From a bacterium (lineage in GTDB: Bacteria > Krumholzibacteriota > Krumholzibacteriia > LZORAL124-64-63): a DNA stretch of 52,110 nt. The notes under the pieces are model-generated. The model worked only from the letters and a program-made list of their open reading frames with translations, searched no databases and was not told the origin of the DNA. Position 1 is the stretch's first letter. Every line of letters begins with the position of its first letter. Made by a program: the position numbers and the translations under genes. Positions 27,031-39,098 of the stretch are shown piece after piece. Where the stretch lies: assembly GCA_020440705.1 (NCBI GenBank), contig JAGRNP010000014.1, positions 1 to 52,110 of the forward strand, written 5' to 3'.

Positions 27031-28428
27031 CTACTCCAACCGGATCGTCCTCTCGAACGTGCCCCCCGCCTCGACGGTCATCTCGAAGGTGTCGGCATGG
27101 CCCTTGTGCGCGCCGAGTGTCGAGTACTTGACCGAGTACGTGCCGGGCGTCAGCACGAACTTGCGGGGATTCGACCCCTCGCTCGTATAGGTGCGCGCGC
27201 CGGCGACCCCACGGCCTGTCGCCTGGTCGGTGATGTTCACGACGGCGTCGACCAGTTCGTCGCCCTTGCGCACGCCGATCAGGGCGATGCCCGTCGCGAA
27301 CCGGTGCACCACGTCCCGCGTCTCCGCGGCGGCGACCTCGATGCCGGCCACCTCGAAGGTGGTCGTCGTGCCCTCGACGGCCAGGGCCTGCACCTCGGCG
27401 CGGTAGAGCCCGGGCGGCACCTGCATCTCCTTGGCGCGGCCGTAGGTGCGGCCCTTGGCGACGGGCTTGCCGTCGGCGATGAGGGTCACCAGGGCGTCCC
27501 AGCCTTCGTCGTTGTTCATGACGGTGAAGCTGACGGTGCCCGCGTCGAAGCGCACCACGTGCTCGCTCAGCTCGTCGTCGCGCACCGTCACGCCCCGCAG
27601 CCAGATGGGCTGCAGGTCGGTGTCCTCCAGCGCGCTCACCTTCAGATCCCAGGTGCCGGCCGGCAGCGCGAACAGGGCGCCCTTGTGGTAGCTGCGCGCC
27701 GCCCGGACGGCCTTGCCCCCTCCCGGCGGGAAGGCCTCGATGTAGGCGTCGAGCGGGGCGCCGTTCTTGGTCGCCGTGAGGCTCACGTTGGCCGGCAGAT
27801 CGACGGTCTGCGCCGTGGCTTCGTGCAGCCCCGCGGCCAGCTCGTCGGCGCTGGCGGCGTCGAAGTAGCGGCCGCCGCCGGCCTCGGCCGCGCACTCGAG
27901 GGCCGCAGTCTCGCCCGGCTGCAGGCCGAAACCGACGATGTGCAGCACGAACTCGATGCCCTTTTCGCGCGCGTCGCGCACCACGCCGCACAGGTCGCCG
28001 TCGCACGACTCGATCCCGTCGGTGAGCAGGATGATCGTGGCCCTGCGGCCGTCCTGCGCCAGCCGGTCGATCACCTGCGTGGCCGACCAGGCCAGCGGCG
28101 TCTTGCCCAGGGGCCGGATCGCGGCGAGCGCCGGACCGACGGCGGCCGGCGCCGCGTCCTCCAGCAGCGTCTCCACGTCGCGGCAATCGCCCTCGCTGCG
28201 GTGGCCGTAGGCGACGAGGCCCACCGTCTGCCCCGCCGGCAGTTCGCCGACCGTGGCGGACATGACCTCGCGGGCGATCTCCACCTTCGCCCGGTCGTCG
28301 ATGCGGCCCCACATGGAACCGCTGGAGTCGTAGATGAAGACGATCGGGGAGGGCGCCGCGGGCTCGGCGCCGGGCGCCGAAGAGGCGAGCAGGGTCAACA
28401 GGACGAGGGGGGCAAGGAGACGGGTCAT
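27031..28428 (-). CDS. Exported von Willebrand factor A (VWA) domain protein with three C-terminal beta repeats
   Basis: A 465-residue protein. The signal peptide (MTRLLAPLVLLTLLASSAPG) is followed by a VWA domain (about 28-210). Its MIDAS site is intact: DSSGS with Asp34, Ser36 and Ser38, then LGKTPLAWS and LLTDGIESC. The rest is three diverged repeats of about 85 residues. Each ends with a pattern like RxY....F.LPAGTWDLKV, QVPPGLYRAEV or LTPGTYSVKYS, resembling PEGA or carboxypeptidase-regulatory-like modules. ATG 28428 is chosen for its signal peptide and a GAGG site; the ORF runs upstream to 28539 without coding character. It probably binds metal and protein ligands in the envelope. Partner unknown. 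Confidence 0.87.
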   Translation of the reverse strand: MTRLLAPLVLLTLLASSAPGAEPAAPSPIVFIYDSSGSMWGRIDDRAKVEIAREVMSATVGELPAGQTVGLVAYGHRSEGDCRDVETLLEDAAPAAVGPALAAIRPLGKTPLAWSATQVIDRLAQDGRRATIILLTDGIESCDGDLCGVVRDAREKGIEFVLHIVGFGLQPGETAALECAAEAGGGRYFDAASADELAAGLHEATAQTVDLPANVSLTATKNGAPLDAYIEAFPPGGGKAVRAARSYHKGALFALPAGTWDLKVSALEDTDLQPIWLRGVTVRDDELSEHVVRFDAGTVSFTVMNNDEGWDALVTLIADGKPVAKGRTYGRAKEMQVPPGLYRAEVQALAVEGTTTTFEVAGIEVAAAETRDVVHRFATGIALIGVRKGDELVDAVVNITDQATGRGVAGARTYTSEGSNPRKFVLTPGTYSVKYSTLGAHKGHADTFEMTVEAGGTFERTIRLE

Positions 28429-28539
28429 GGCACGGCCTCGCGATTCCATGGGGCAGCGCCGGCCGGGATCGGACCCGGCCGGCGCGCCGTGAACAGCGGG
28501 GAGGTGACAGGGATGCCTCCGGAACGATGATGTCCGCAC

Positions 28540-28548
28540 ACCCTACCA
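28540..28548 (-). promoter_or_regulatory. Possible extended -10 element for the VWA gene
   Basis: On the minus strand this reads TGGTAGGGT. The predicted leader is about 105 bases to the ATG at 28428. It is the weakest match of the recurrent TGnTAnnnT series. Confidence 0.3.
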
Positions 28549-28619
28549 CATCCGGCGCCGTTCCGCTGCCCCCCGCTCCGCAGCCCGGTCCCGCAGGCCG
28601 GACCGTCGCCGCCGGCCGG

Positions 28620-29207
28620 CTACCGGTAGGTCGCCTTGAGGCTCCCCCAGCCCAGGCCGTCGACGCGGACGGCACCGCACGAGTAGGCTGGCCGTACCCC
28701 ATGCACCGCGATCGCGCAGGTCCGGTCGACCACCAGGAGGAACTCCCCGTCGGTCGCCACCGGCGGCAGGACCGAGTCGAAGACCAGGGTCGTCACGCCG
28801 CCGTCCGGCATCGTGCACGAGGTCCCGTCCCCGGCGACGAATGTGAGATAGGGATAGTCGGGACTCGGGGAGTCCGGACCGCATTCCAGGGCCCCCGCAT
28901 AGGGAACCTCGCAGCCTCCGCCCGCGCCGATTGCCGCGCCCGCGTCGTCCGGGAAGCGGTACTGGCCCGCCAGTTCGGTGCAATCGCAATCCGTTCCGGG
29001 CACCACGGCATAGAGCTGCCAGGTGCTCGTCGTGTGATCGCGATAGGACCAGGCAATGGTCATCGTGTAGCGCCACATCCCCTCGTCCGGCGCGGGCAAC
29101 AGGTCGGCAGTGATCCCGACGTCGGCGACGCAGACCGCCAGGGCGAGCGGAGCCGGCAGCAGGAAGAGGATGCAGATCGGGATGGCACGAAGGAATCGGC
29201 AAGGCAT
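28620..29207 (-). CDS. Small exported Cys-containing protein of unknown function
   Basis: A 195-residue protein with a clear signal peptide (hydrophobic 9-24, likely cleavage near LALA-V). The mature protein has about eight cysteines (for example CVADV, DCDCTE, CEVPYAGALEC, SCTMPDG, RTCAIAV, YSCGAV), which suggests disulfide stabilisation outside the cytoplasm. Nothing in it was recognised as a known domain. AAGGGGGA precedes the ATG at 29207, and an extended -10 lies about 65 bases upstream. It stands alone between the VWA and photolyase genes. Confidence 0.75.
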   Translation of the reverse strand: MPCRFLRAIPICILFLLPAPLALAVCVADVGITADLLPAPDEGMWRYTMTIAWSYRDHTTSTWQLYAVVPGTDCDCTELAGQYRFPDDAGAAIGAGGGCEVPYAGALECGPDSPSPDYPYLTFVAGDGTSCTMPDGGVTTLVFDSVLPPVATDGEFLLVVDRTCAIAVHGVRPAYSCGAVRVDGLGWGSLKATYR

Positions 29208-29269
29208 GATGGTCCCCCTTGGTCGACGAGCGACGCTTTGGTCGGGAATGCGATCAGGGGGTGGGCGCC

Positions 29270-29278
29270 AGACTACCA
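29270..29278 (-). promoter_or_regulatory. Possible extended -10 element for the small exported protein
   Basis: On the minus strand this reads TGGTAGTCT. The predicted leader is about 55 bases to the ATG at 29207. Confidence 0.35.
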
Positions 29279-29323
29279 CCACCGCCATCCGGATGCAACC
29301 GGACGGCCAGAAAGTCGCGATTC

Positions 29324-30733
29324 CTACCTGAGCGACGAGAACGCCGCGAGCGCCTTCTCCCGCGACGCCTTCAGGTCCACGACCGGTGCCGGATAGTCCG
29401 CGCCGATCGCGATCCCGGCGTCCTTCAGCACCCCTGTCGGCGCCGCCCACGGCTCGTGCACCCAGCGATCGGGCAGGGCGGCCAACTCCGGTACCCACCG
29501 CCGCACGTACGCGCCTGCGGGGTCGAAGCGCCTGCCCTGCGTCACCGGATTGAAGATCCGGAAATAGGGCGCCGCGTCGGCCCCGCTGCCGGCCACCCAC
29601 TGCCACGAGGCGCTGTTGTTGGCCAGGTCGGCGTCGACCAGCGTGTCCCAGAACCACTCCGCGCCCACGTGCCAGTGCACGAGCAGGTTCTTCACCAGGT
29701 ACGAGGCGGCGATCATGCGCACGCGGTTGTGCATGAAGCCCGTCCGCCACAGCTCGCGCATGCCGGCGTCGACGAAGGGGATGCCCGTCCGGCCCCGTTG
29801 CCAGGCCTCGATGTGGGGCGACTCCCACGCCCACGGGAAGCGGTCGAACTTGTCCTGGAAGTTGCCGCGCGGCAGCGTCGGGAAGTGGTAGAGCAGGTGG
29901 TGCGAGAACTCGCGCCAGCCCAGTTCGCGGCGGAAGGCCTCGGCGTGGGCGCCGCCGCCCGCGGCATGCCACACCTGGTGGGGCGAGATGGTCCCGCAGT
30001 GCAGGTGCGGCGACAGGCGCGACACGTGCTCCTGCGCCGGGAAGTCGCGGCCCTCCCCGTAGCCCGCGAGGCCGCCCGCGACGAACGTGTCGAGCCGCTC
30101 CCGGGCGCCGGTCTCGGAGATCGTCCAGTGGGGCGCCAGCATCTCCTGCCAGCCGAGGGGCGACTCGAGCTGCAGCGCGTCGAGGTCCAGCGCTCCCGGC
30201 ACCTCCACGTGGGCGTGGACCAGGTCGCGGGGCGCGGGCAGCGGTTCGCGCGGCGGCGCGCCGGCCAGGCACCCGTTCCGGTAGTAGGGCGTGAACACCC
30301 GGTAGGCCGTGCCGTCGCCCTTGAGCACCTCCCACGGCTCCCACAGCAGCGACCCGTTCGAACTCTCGGCGCGCACGCCGGCGTCGTTCAGGGTCGCCTT
30401 GATCCGCTTGTCCCGGTCGATGCGCCAGGGCTCGTAGCAGCGGTTCCAGAACACGCCCACCGCCCCGGTCGCGGCCACCAGGCGGGGCACGATCTCGTCG
30501 GCCCGGCCCCGCAGCAGGACCAGCCTGCCGTCGAGCGAAGCGTCCAGGGCCTGCAGGGCCTGGTGCAGCCACCAGCGCGACGCTCCGCCGCGCCGCCACT
30601 CGCCGGCGTTCCCGTCGTCGAGGATGAAGACGGGGAGCACGCGCGCGGTGCCGTCGGCCGCCGCGCGCAGGGCGGGGTTGTCGGCCAGGCGCAGGTCCTG
30701 GCGGAACCACATGATGTGCAGGGGTCGGGACAT
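29324..30733 (-). CDS. phrB: Deoxyribodipyrimidine photolyase (cryptochrome/photolyase family)
   Basis: A 469-residue FAD enzyme that splits UV-induced pyrimidine dimers using blue light. The N-terminal antenna domain begins HIMWFRQDLRLADNPAL. The FAD and DNA-binding helical domain has SRLSPHLHCGTISPHQVW, ELGWREFSHHLLYHFP and TGIPFVDAGMRELWRTGFMH. NRVRMIAASYLVKNLLVHW, DTLVDADLANNSASWQWVAG and YFRIFNPVTQG follow. These motifs and the length fit class I CPD photolyase. Its ATG is 5 bases after the stop of the Ser/Thr kinase gene, so the two are very probably cotranscribed. Which lesion it repairs cannot be told for certain from sequence alone. Confidence 0.95.
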   Translation of the reverse strand: MSRPLHIMWFRQDLRLADNPALRAAADGTARVLPVFILDDGNAGEWRRGGASRWWLHQALQALDASLDGRLVLLRGRADEIVPRLVAATGAVGVFWNRCYEPWRIDRDKRIKATLNDAGVRAESSNGSLLWEPWEVLKGDGTAYRVFTPYYRNGCLAGAPPREPLPAPRDLVHAHVEVPGALDLDALQLESPLGWQEMLAPHWTISETGARERLDTFVAGGLAGYGEGRDFPAQEHVSRLSPHLHCGTISPHQVWHAAGGGAHAEAFRRELGWREFSHHLLYHFPTLPRGNFQDKFDRFPWAWESPHIEAWQRGRTGIPFVDAGMRELWRTGFMHNRVRMIAASYLVKNLLVHWHVGAEWFWDTLVDADLANNSASWQWVAGSGADAAPYFRIFNPVTQGRRFDPAGAYVRRWVPELAALPDRWVHEPWAAPTGVLKDAGIAIGADYPAPVVDLKASREKALAAFSSLR

Positions 30734-30738
30734 GGGAG

Positions 30739-33420
<2,682 letters not shown>

Positions 33421-33443
33421 GCGGCCTCCCGCTCGGGACACCT

Positions 33444-33461
33444 GGCCGCCGGCAGGCGGCC
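33444..33461. terminator. Hairpin downstream of ctaB
   Basis: GGCCGCC (33444-33450) pairs with GGCGGCC (33455-33461) over GGCA, just after the ctaB stop. There is no T-run, so read-through into the kinase gene is possible. Confidence 0.4.
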
Positions 33462-33466
33462 GGGAA

Positions 33467-34351
33467 CTAGTTCAGCGCGTCGACCACCAGCATCGCCGAC
33501 ACGAGCAGGGCGAAGGTGTTGATCTCCATGAAGCGGATGCGGCAGCTCCTGTGGAAGGGCTGCAGCGCCGCGGCGCCCTGGCTCGCGAGGCCGATCACGT
33601 CGACCCGCAGCAGCGCCAGCGAGCGCACGACCACCAGCAGCCCCGCGGCGGCCACGACATAGGCCAGGCTCACCTCGTCGAAGAGGTGCACGAGCGGCAG
33701 CAGCAGGGCCGACACCGCCAGGGCCGCGATCCAGATGAAGGTCAGCTTCACGATCTGGCGCCGGTCGAAGCGGTCGAAGAGCGAGGGCAGGCCGCCGTCG
33801 GCGTAGTCCCGGTGGTAGAAGAGCAGCAGCAGCCAGAAGTGCGGGATCTGCCAGATGAAGAAGAAGAACGCCACCAGGTGGATCGACGGGTCGCTCAGGT
33901 AGCCGCCCGCCGCCGACCAGCCCACCACCGGGGGCAGCGCCCCGATCAGCGCGCCGGGCAGGGCCGCGAAGGGCGTGACCCGCTTCAGCGGCGTGTAGAC
34001 CAGGTTGTACACCACGGCGGCGCCCAGCCCCAGCAGCATGGGCGCGAGACCGAAGAAGCCGAGCACGACCGAGCCGGCCGCCAGCAGCCCGAGGGCGAAC
34101 AGGGTCGCCGCGCGGCGCGAGATGCGCCCCGCCGGGATGGGCCGCCTAGCCGTGCGCTCCATCAGGACGTCGATGTGGGCGTCCTGCACCTGGTTCAGGG
34201 CCGCGGCGCCGCAGGCCTGCAGCAGGATGCCCGCCATCACGGGCAGGATCGGCAGGTCGACCTGGCCCCGCGCCATGACGTAGCCCACCCCCGTGGTGAT
34301 GGTCGACGCCAGGGTGATGCGCAGCTTCAGCAGTCCGAGCCAGTCCTTCAC
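33467..34351 (-). CDS. ctaB: Protoheme IX farnesyltransferase (haem O synthase)
   Basis: This 294-residue UbiA-family membrane enzyme adds a farnesyl chain to haem b, giving haem O for the oxidase encoded upstream. The first Asp-rich motif is NQVQDAHIDVLMERTARRP; the second region is YHRDYADGGLPSLFD. About nine hydrophobic helices are visible, including HLVAFFFFIWQIPHFWLLLL. The start is GTG at 34351, one base after the coxB stop, with AAGGAG inside the coxB end, so translation is coupled. A haem A synthase (ctaA) is not in the window, so whether the oxidase carries haem A is not settled by this gene alone. Confidence 0.95.
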   Translation of the reverse strand: MKDWLGLLKLRITLASTITTGVGYVMARGQVDLPILPVMAGILLQACGAAALNQVQDAHIDVLMERTARRPIPAGRISRRAATLFALGLLAAGSVVLGFFGLAPMLLGLGAAVVYNLVYTPLKRVTPFAALPGALIGALPPVVGWSAAGGYLSDPSIHLVAFFFFIWQIPHFWLLLLFYHRDYADGGLPSLFDRFDRRQIVKLTFIWIAALAVSALLLPLVHLFDEVSLAYVVAAAGLLVVVRSLALLRVDVIGLASQGAAALQPFHRSCRIRFMEINTFALLVSAMLVVDALN

Positions 34352-34352
34352 G

Positions 34353-35252
34353 CTACTTCAGCTCCTTGATCACCTCGATGATCGCCTGGCGCTCCTCCTC
34401 GGTCGTGAGCGCGCCCTGCGCGGGCATCAGGTTCTCCTTGTAGCCCTTCACGATGTCGGCGTTGGGCTCGAGCATCGACTTCAGGATGTACGCGTCGTCG
34501 ACCAGGACCTCGCGCTCGACGCCGTCGGTGAGGACCGTCGCGTTGTGGCCGTAGATGCCCTTGAACGACGGGCCGATCAGCGGCGAACCGTCGAGGCTGT
34601 GGCACGCGGTGCAGCCCTTGACGGCGAGCAGCTGCGAGCCGGCTGGCGGACCGGCCTCGATGCCCATCCACTCGTCCCACTCGGCGGCCGGGATGGCCTT
34701 CACCAGGCTAAGCATGGCGCTGTGCCGCTCGCCGCAGTACTCGGCGCAGAAGATGTTGTACTCGCCGTCGCGCGTCGCCTGGAACCAGGCCTTGTTGTGG
34801 CGGCCGGGCACGCAGTCCTCCTTGAGGCGGAAGGCGGGCACGAAGAAGCTGTGGATCACGTCGACGGACTCGAGGTTCAGCTTGATGTTGCGTCCGGTCG
34901 GCACGATCAGCTCGGTGGTCTGCCGGCCGTCCTCGTACTCGAACACCCACGACCACATCTGGCCGCGCACGGTGACGGGAATGGCGTCGTCCGGGATGTC
35001 CCGCATGACCTTGAAGCCCGCCCAGCCGTAGTAGAACATGACCAGCACCAGGATGGTCGGCAGCACGGTCCACAGCGTCTCGAGGGTCACGTTGCCCTCG
35101 ATCTGCGCCGGGTTGGGGTTCTTGCTGCGCCGGTACTTCACGACGAAGGTGATCATCGCCACGGTCACGCCGATCAGCATCAGGACGCTCGCGCCCAGGA
35201 TGAAGATGAAGGCGTTGTCTACGAGACCGGAATAACTGGAAGCTCCGTTCAT
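34353..35252 (-). CDS. coxB: Cytochrome c oxidase subunit II with fused haem c domain (caa3 type)
   Basis: A 299-residue subunit that takes electrons into the oxidase. Two N-terminal TM helices (14-38, 62-80) lead to a CuA cupredoxin domain with His134, Cys169, Cys173, His177 and Met180 (FCAEYCGERHSAM). A cytochrome c domain follows, with CTACH at 214-218 and a likely distal Met in LMPAQ near 276. The fused haem makes this a caa3-type enzyme. There is no separate cleavable signal sequence ahead of the first helix. It lies between coxD and ctaB in a tightly packed minus-strand operon. Confidence 0.96.
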   Translation of the reverse strand: MNGASSYSGLVDNAFIFILGASVLMLIGVTVAMITFVVKYRRSKNPNPAQIEGNVTLETLWTVLPTILVLVMFYYGWAGFKVMRDIPDDAIPVTVRGQMWSWVFEYEDGRQTTELIVPTGRNIKLNLESVDVIHSFFVPAFRLKEDCVPGRHNKAWFQATRDGEYNIFCAEYCGERHSAMLSLVKAIPAAEWDEWMGIEAGPPAGSQLLAVKGCTACHSLDGSPLIGPSFKGIYGHNATVLTDGVEREVLVDDAYILKSMLEPNADIVKGYKENLMPAQGALTTEEERQAIIEVIKELK

Positions 35253-35261
35253 GTCCGTCCC

Positions 35262-35570
35262 TTAGCGGAAGAGGTAGTCGAAGAAGGTCAGTCCCAGGAA
35301 GATGGCGAAGATGCCGATCGCCGTCAGGAACATGATCACGAAAACTTTCTTCTCGTACTTCAGGTGCATGAAGTACATCAGGATCAGGGCCGCCTTGATC
35401 GGCGTGACGATCATCGCCACCAGGATTCCCACGTGCCCCGGGTAGTAGACCGAGGCCCCGACGGTGATCGCCGTCAGGACCAGCAGGGCCACCCACACCC
35501 AGGCGAAGACGCTGACGGGAACGATGTGGTGGTCGTGCGCGTGGGCCGCGGCCGGATTCGCGTTGCTCAT
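35262..35570 (-). CDS. coxD: Cytochrome c oxidase subunit IV (prokaryotic type)
   Basis: A 102-residue small membrane subunit with three hydrophobic helices: FAWVWVALLVLTAITVGASV, HVGILVAMIVTPIKAALILM and VFVIMFLTAIGIFAIFLGL. The typical YFMHLKYE motif links helices two and three. It resembles CtaF/CyoD-type subunit IV, which stabilises the catalytic core. A His-rich N-terminus (AAHAHDHH) precedes the first helix. It is 9 bases upstream of coxB and 10 bases after coxC. Confidence 0.9.
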   Translation of the reverse strand: MSNANPAAAHAHDHHIVPVSVFAWVWVALLVLTAITVGASVYYPGHVGILVAMIVTPIKAALILMYFMHLKYEKKVFVIMFLTAIGIFAIFLGLTFFDYLFR

Positions 35571-35580
35571 CGTCGCTCTC

Positions 35581-36224
35581 CTAGGTCGTCAGGTAGAACA
35601 GGGGCAGCAGGAAGATCCAGATCAGGTCCACCAGGTGCCAGTACAGGCCCGCGTACTCGAGCATGGCGTAGTTCGTCGACCCCACCGCGCCGCTGCGGAT
35701 CTTCGCCGCCACGACCAGCATCACGATCATGCCGACCACGACGTGGATCCCGTGCAGGCCGGTCATCATGAAGTACAGGTTGAAGAACAGCCCCTCCCCG
35801 TGCGGCAGCTCGTGGATGTGCTCCGTGCCCGGGAAGATGTGGTGGTGGTACTTGGCGCTCCACTCGAAGTACTTGATCACGAGGAACGTCGCGCTCAGCC
35901 CCAGCGTCGAGAACAGGAAGGCCAGGCTGCGCCCGACCTGGTTGCGCTGCAGCGCCGCGATCGACAGCACGATGGTGAAGCTGCTCGTGAGCAGGACGAC
36001 GGTGTTCGTCACCCCCATGAACTTGTTCAGCTCGGCCGCCGCATGGTGGAAGTCGGCCTCGTGCATGCCCCGGTAGACGCTGTAGATCACGAAGAGCCCG
36101 CCGAAGAGCAGGATCTCCGTGAAGAGGAACAGCCACATGCCGGTCTTCGAGCCCTCGTCGTCGCGGTGGACCACGTGGGCGTGCGGCGCGGCGTTCACGT
36201 CATGGACATCGGTCGCGTGGGAAC

Positions 36225-36228
<4 letters not shown>
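35581..36228 (-). CDS. coxC: Cytochrome c oxidase subunit III
   Basis: A 215-residue membrane subunit of the five-helix type. Motifs include KTGMWLFLFTEILLFGGLF, NTVVLLTSSFTIVLSIAAL, FSTLGLSATFLVIKYFEWS, NLYFMMTGLHGIHVVVGMIV and the final YAGLYWHLVDLIWIFLLPL. The functional glutamate-bearing segments FTEILLF and KYFEWS are present. The start is GTG at 36228, which overlaps the coxA TGA (GTGA), so translation is coupled. The N-terminal 30 residues are His/Asp-rich (DVHDVNAAPHAHVVHRDDEG). Confidence 0.95.
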
Positions 36229-37907
<1,679 letters not shown>

Positions 37908-37911
37908 CAGA

Positions 37912-38700
37912 TCAAGCCTCCTTCCCGCGTCCGCGGACACGGGTCAAGTAGAACAGGAACGCGATGAAGAAAACGATGGAGGTCAGCATCACGACGCCGA
38001 CCACCCGGGCCAGGTTGAAGACGTAGGTCCGACCCTCGGGGTCGTAGCTGAAACAGAACTGCAGCAGGCGCGCCGTCGTGGGCCGCACCTTGCCCTGGGC
38101 CGCCTCGTAGACGCCCATCTCGAAGTCGAAGGGCAGGAACTGCAGGCCGTACAGGTAGCGCACGATCTTCCGCTCGGGCGACAGGATCGCGATGCCGCCG
38201 GGATGCGTGTATTCCTTGCCCGCGCGCTTGTAGCGGAAGCCCAGGGCCCCGGTGAGCGCGTCGATGTCGGCCTGGTCGGCGGTGTAGAAGCGCCACGTCT
38301 CCGGCGGCAGCTCGCGCCCGACCAGCTTCAGGTAGTTGGCCTTCTTCTCCTTGGCCATGGCCGAGGTGTCCTTCGGCTCGAAGCTCACGGAGATCAGCTG
38401 GAAGGGCTGCTTGTCCGGCTGGAGCCGGCTCTTGCCCAGGATGTCGGCCACCTCGTTCAGCAGCGGCGTGCAGATGCCCGGGCACTCGAAGTAGACCATG
38501 GTGACCAGCGTCGGCCGGTCGACGATGTCCGACAGCAGCACCGCCTGGCCGTCCTCGTCGATGAGCGTGATGTCCCCGGGCACGATCTCGCCCAGGTGCT
38601 CGTCGAACTCGACGGCCTCCTCGTTCAACTGGGCCAGCGCCGGGACCCCGCCCAGCACGAGAAGGCCCGCCAGGAGCACCCCGCTCCACCACTTCGTCAT
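37912..38700 (-). CDS. SCO1/SenC/PrrC copper chaperone for the CuA site
   Basis: A 262-residue thioredoxin-fold protein that delivers copper to, or reduces, the CuA centre of CoxB. The signal sequence or anchor (WWSGVLLAGLLVLGGVPALA) is followed by the copper motif ECPGICTPL (Cys73, Cys77) and the third ligand His166 (YTHPGGIAILSP). A C-terminal TM helix (VVGVVMLTSIVFFIAFLFYL) is unusual for SCO proteins and would anchor the chaperone beside the oxidase. ATG 38700 is chosen because the signal sequence follows it at once. The open frame upstream runs through a tandem repeat and looks non-coding. It heads the cox operon. Confidence 0.93.
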   Translation of the reverse strand: MTKWWSGVLLAGLLVLGGVPALAQLNEEAVEFDEHLGEIVPGDITLIDEDGQAVLLSDIVDRPTLVTMVYFECPGICTPLLNEVADILGKSRLQPDKQPFQLISVSFEPKDTSAMAKEKKANYLKLVGRELPPETWRFYTADQADIDALTGALGFRYKRAGKEYTHPGGIAILSPERKIVRYLYGLQFLPFDFEMGVYEAAQGKVRPTTARLLQFCFSYDPEGRTYVFNLARVVGVVMLTSIVFFIAFLFYLTRVRGRGKEA

Positions 38701-38729
38701 TCCCCACGCTCCCGTCTTCCCGCACGGCT

Positions 38730-38777
38730 TCGGACTCGTCATCGGACTCGTCATCGGAGTCGTCATCGGATTCGACT
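38730..38777. repeat. Four tandem copies of a 12-base repeat
   Basis: TCGGACTCGTCA occurs at 38730-38741 and exactly again at 38742-38753. It recurs with one change at 38754-38765 and with several changes at 38766-38777. It lies in the leader region of the sco-cox operon. Confidence 0.85.
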
Positions 38778-38932
38778 TCCCACTCGGCATCGGCCACCCC
38801 CGCCCCGGACGCACCGCGTCTCGCGGCCGCCTGCGGTCCGCACAACCGACCGCCCCCGCGGGCGAACCGGTCACGTCATTACAGGTGATGGAAACGTCGG
38901 ACTGGGCCGCAGATGGGCGCCCACGCTTCAAG

Positions 38933-38947
38933 TGAGAATGAGAATCA
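38933..38947. promoter_or_regulatory. Fur-box-like site upstream of the sco-cox operon
   Basis: TGAGAATGAGAATCA matches 12 of 15 positions of the 7-1-7 Fur consensus (TGATAATnATTATCA). It sits about 235 bases upstream of the sco ATG in the low-GC block. Iron control of a haem oxidase would make sense, but the site is judged by eye only. Confidence 0.35.
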
Positions 38948-38951
38948 AATC

Positions 38952-38980
38952 ATCACAATCCATGGTAACATGGTGTGATA
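38952..38980. promoter_or_regulatory. Imperfect palindrome (operator-like) in the low-GC block
   Basis: The inner arms CCATG and CATGG are perfect around GTAA (38960-38973). The outer arms ATCACA and TGTGAT extend the match, with two extra bases on the left side. It overlaps the possible cox promoter. Confidence 0.4.
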
Positions 38981-39098
38981 TTGGTTCGCAATATTAAAAA
39001 AACGGTCTCTTTTGGCCAGAAAATCCTCGGCGGCGGCCCCGACCCGCTGCACCACATTCCCAACCGATTGTTGGACTTACGATTATCGACCGATCCGG

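Larger units (their letters stand above)
38701..39098. other. Intergenic region between the sco-cox operon and the HiPIP gene
   Basis: These 398 bases hold a 12-base tandem repeat (38730-38777) and a low-GC block (about 38930-39010). That block contains a Fur-like site, a palindrome at 38952-38980 and a small hairpin with loop GTTCG at 38978-38994. A possible -35 TTGCGA and -10 TACCAT for the cox operon lie at about 38964-38993, but are weak. No credible ORF was found. Confidence 0.6.

Noticed and set aside
23360-27190. A 1276-residue open frame on the plus strand
   Set aside because: It is antisense to the CHAT and lipoprotein genes, with low-complexity Arg/Pro/Gly composition and no motif.
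38978-38994. Intrinsic terminator made by the ATATTG/CAATAT hairpin
   Set aside because: On the plus strand it is followed by A-rich sequence. On the minus strand the T-run comes before, not after, the stem.
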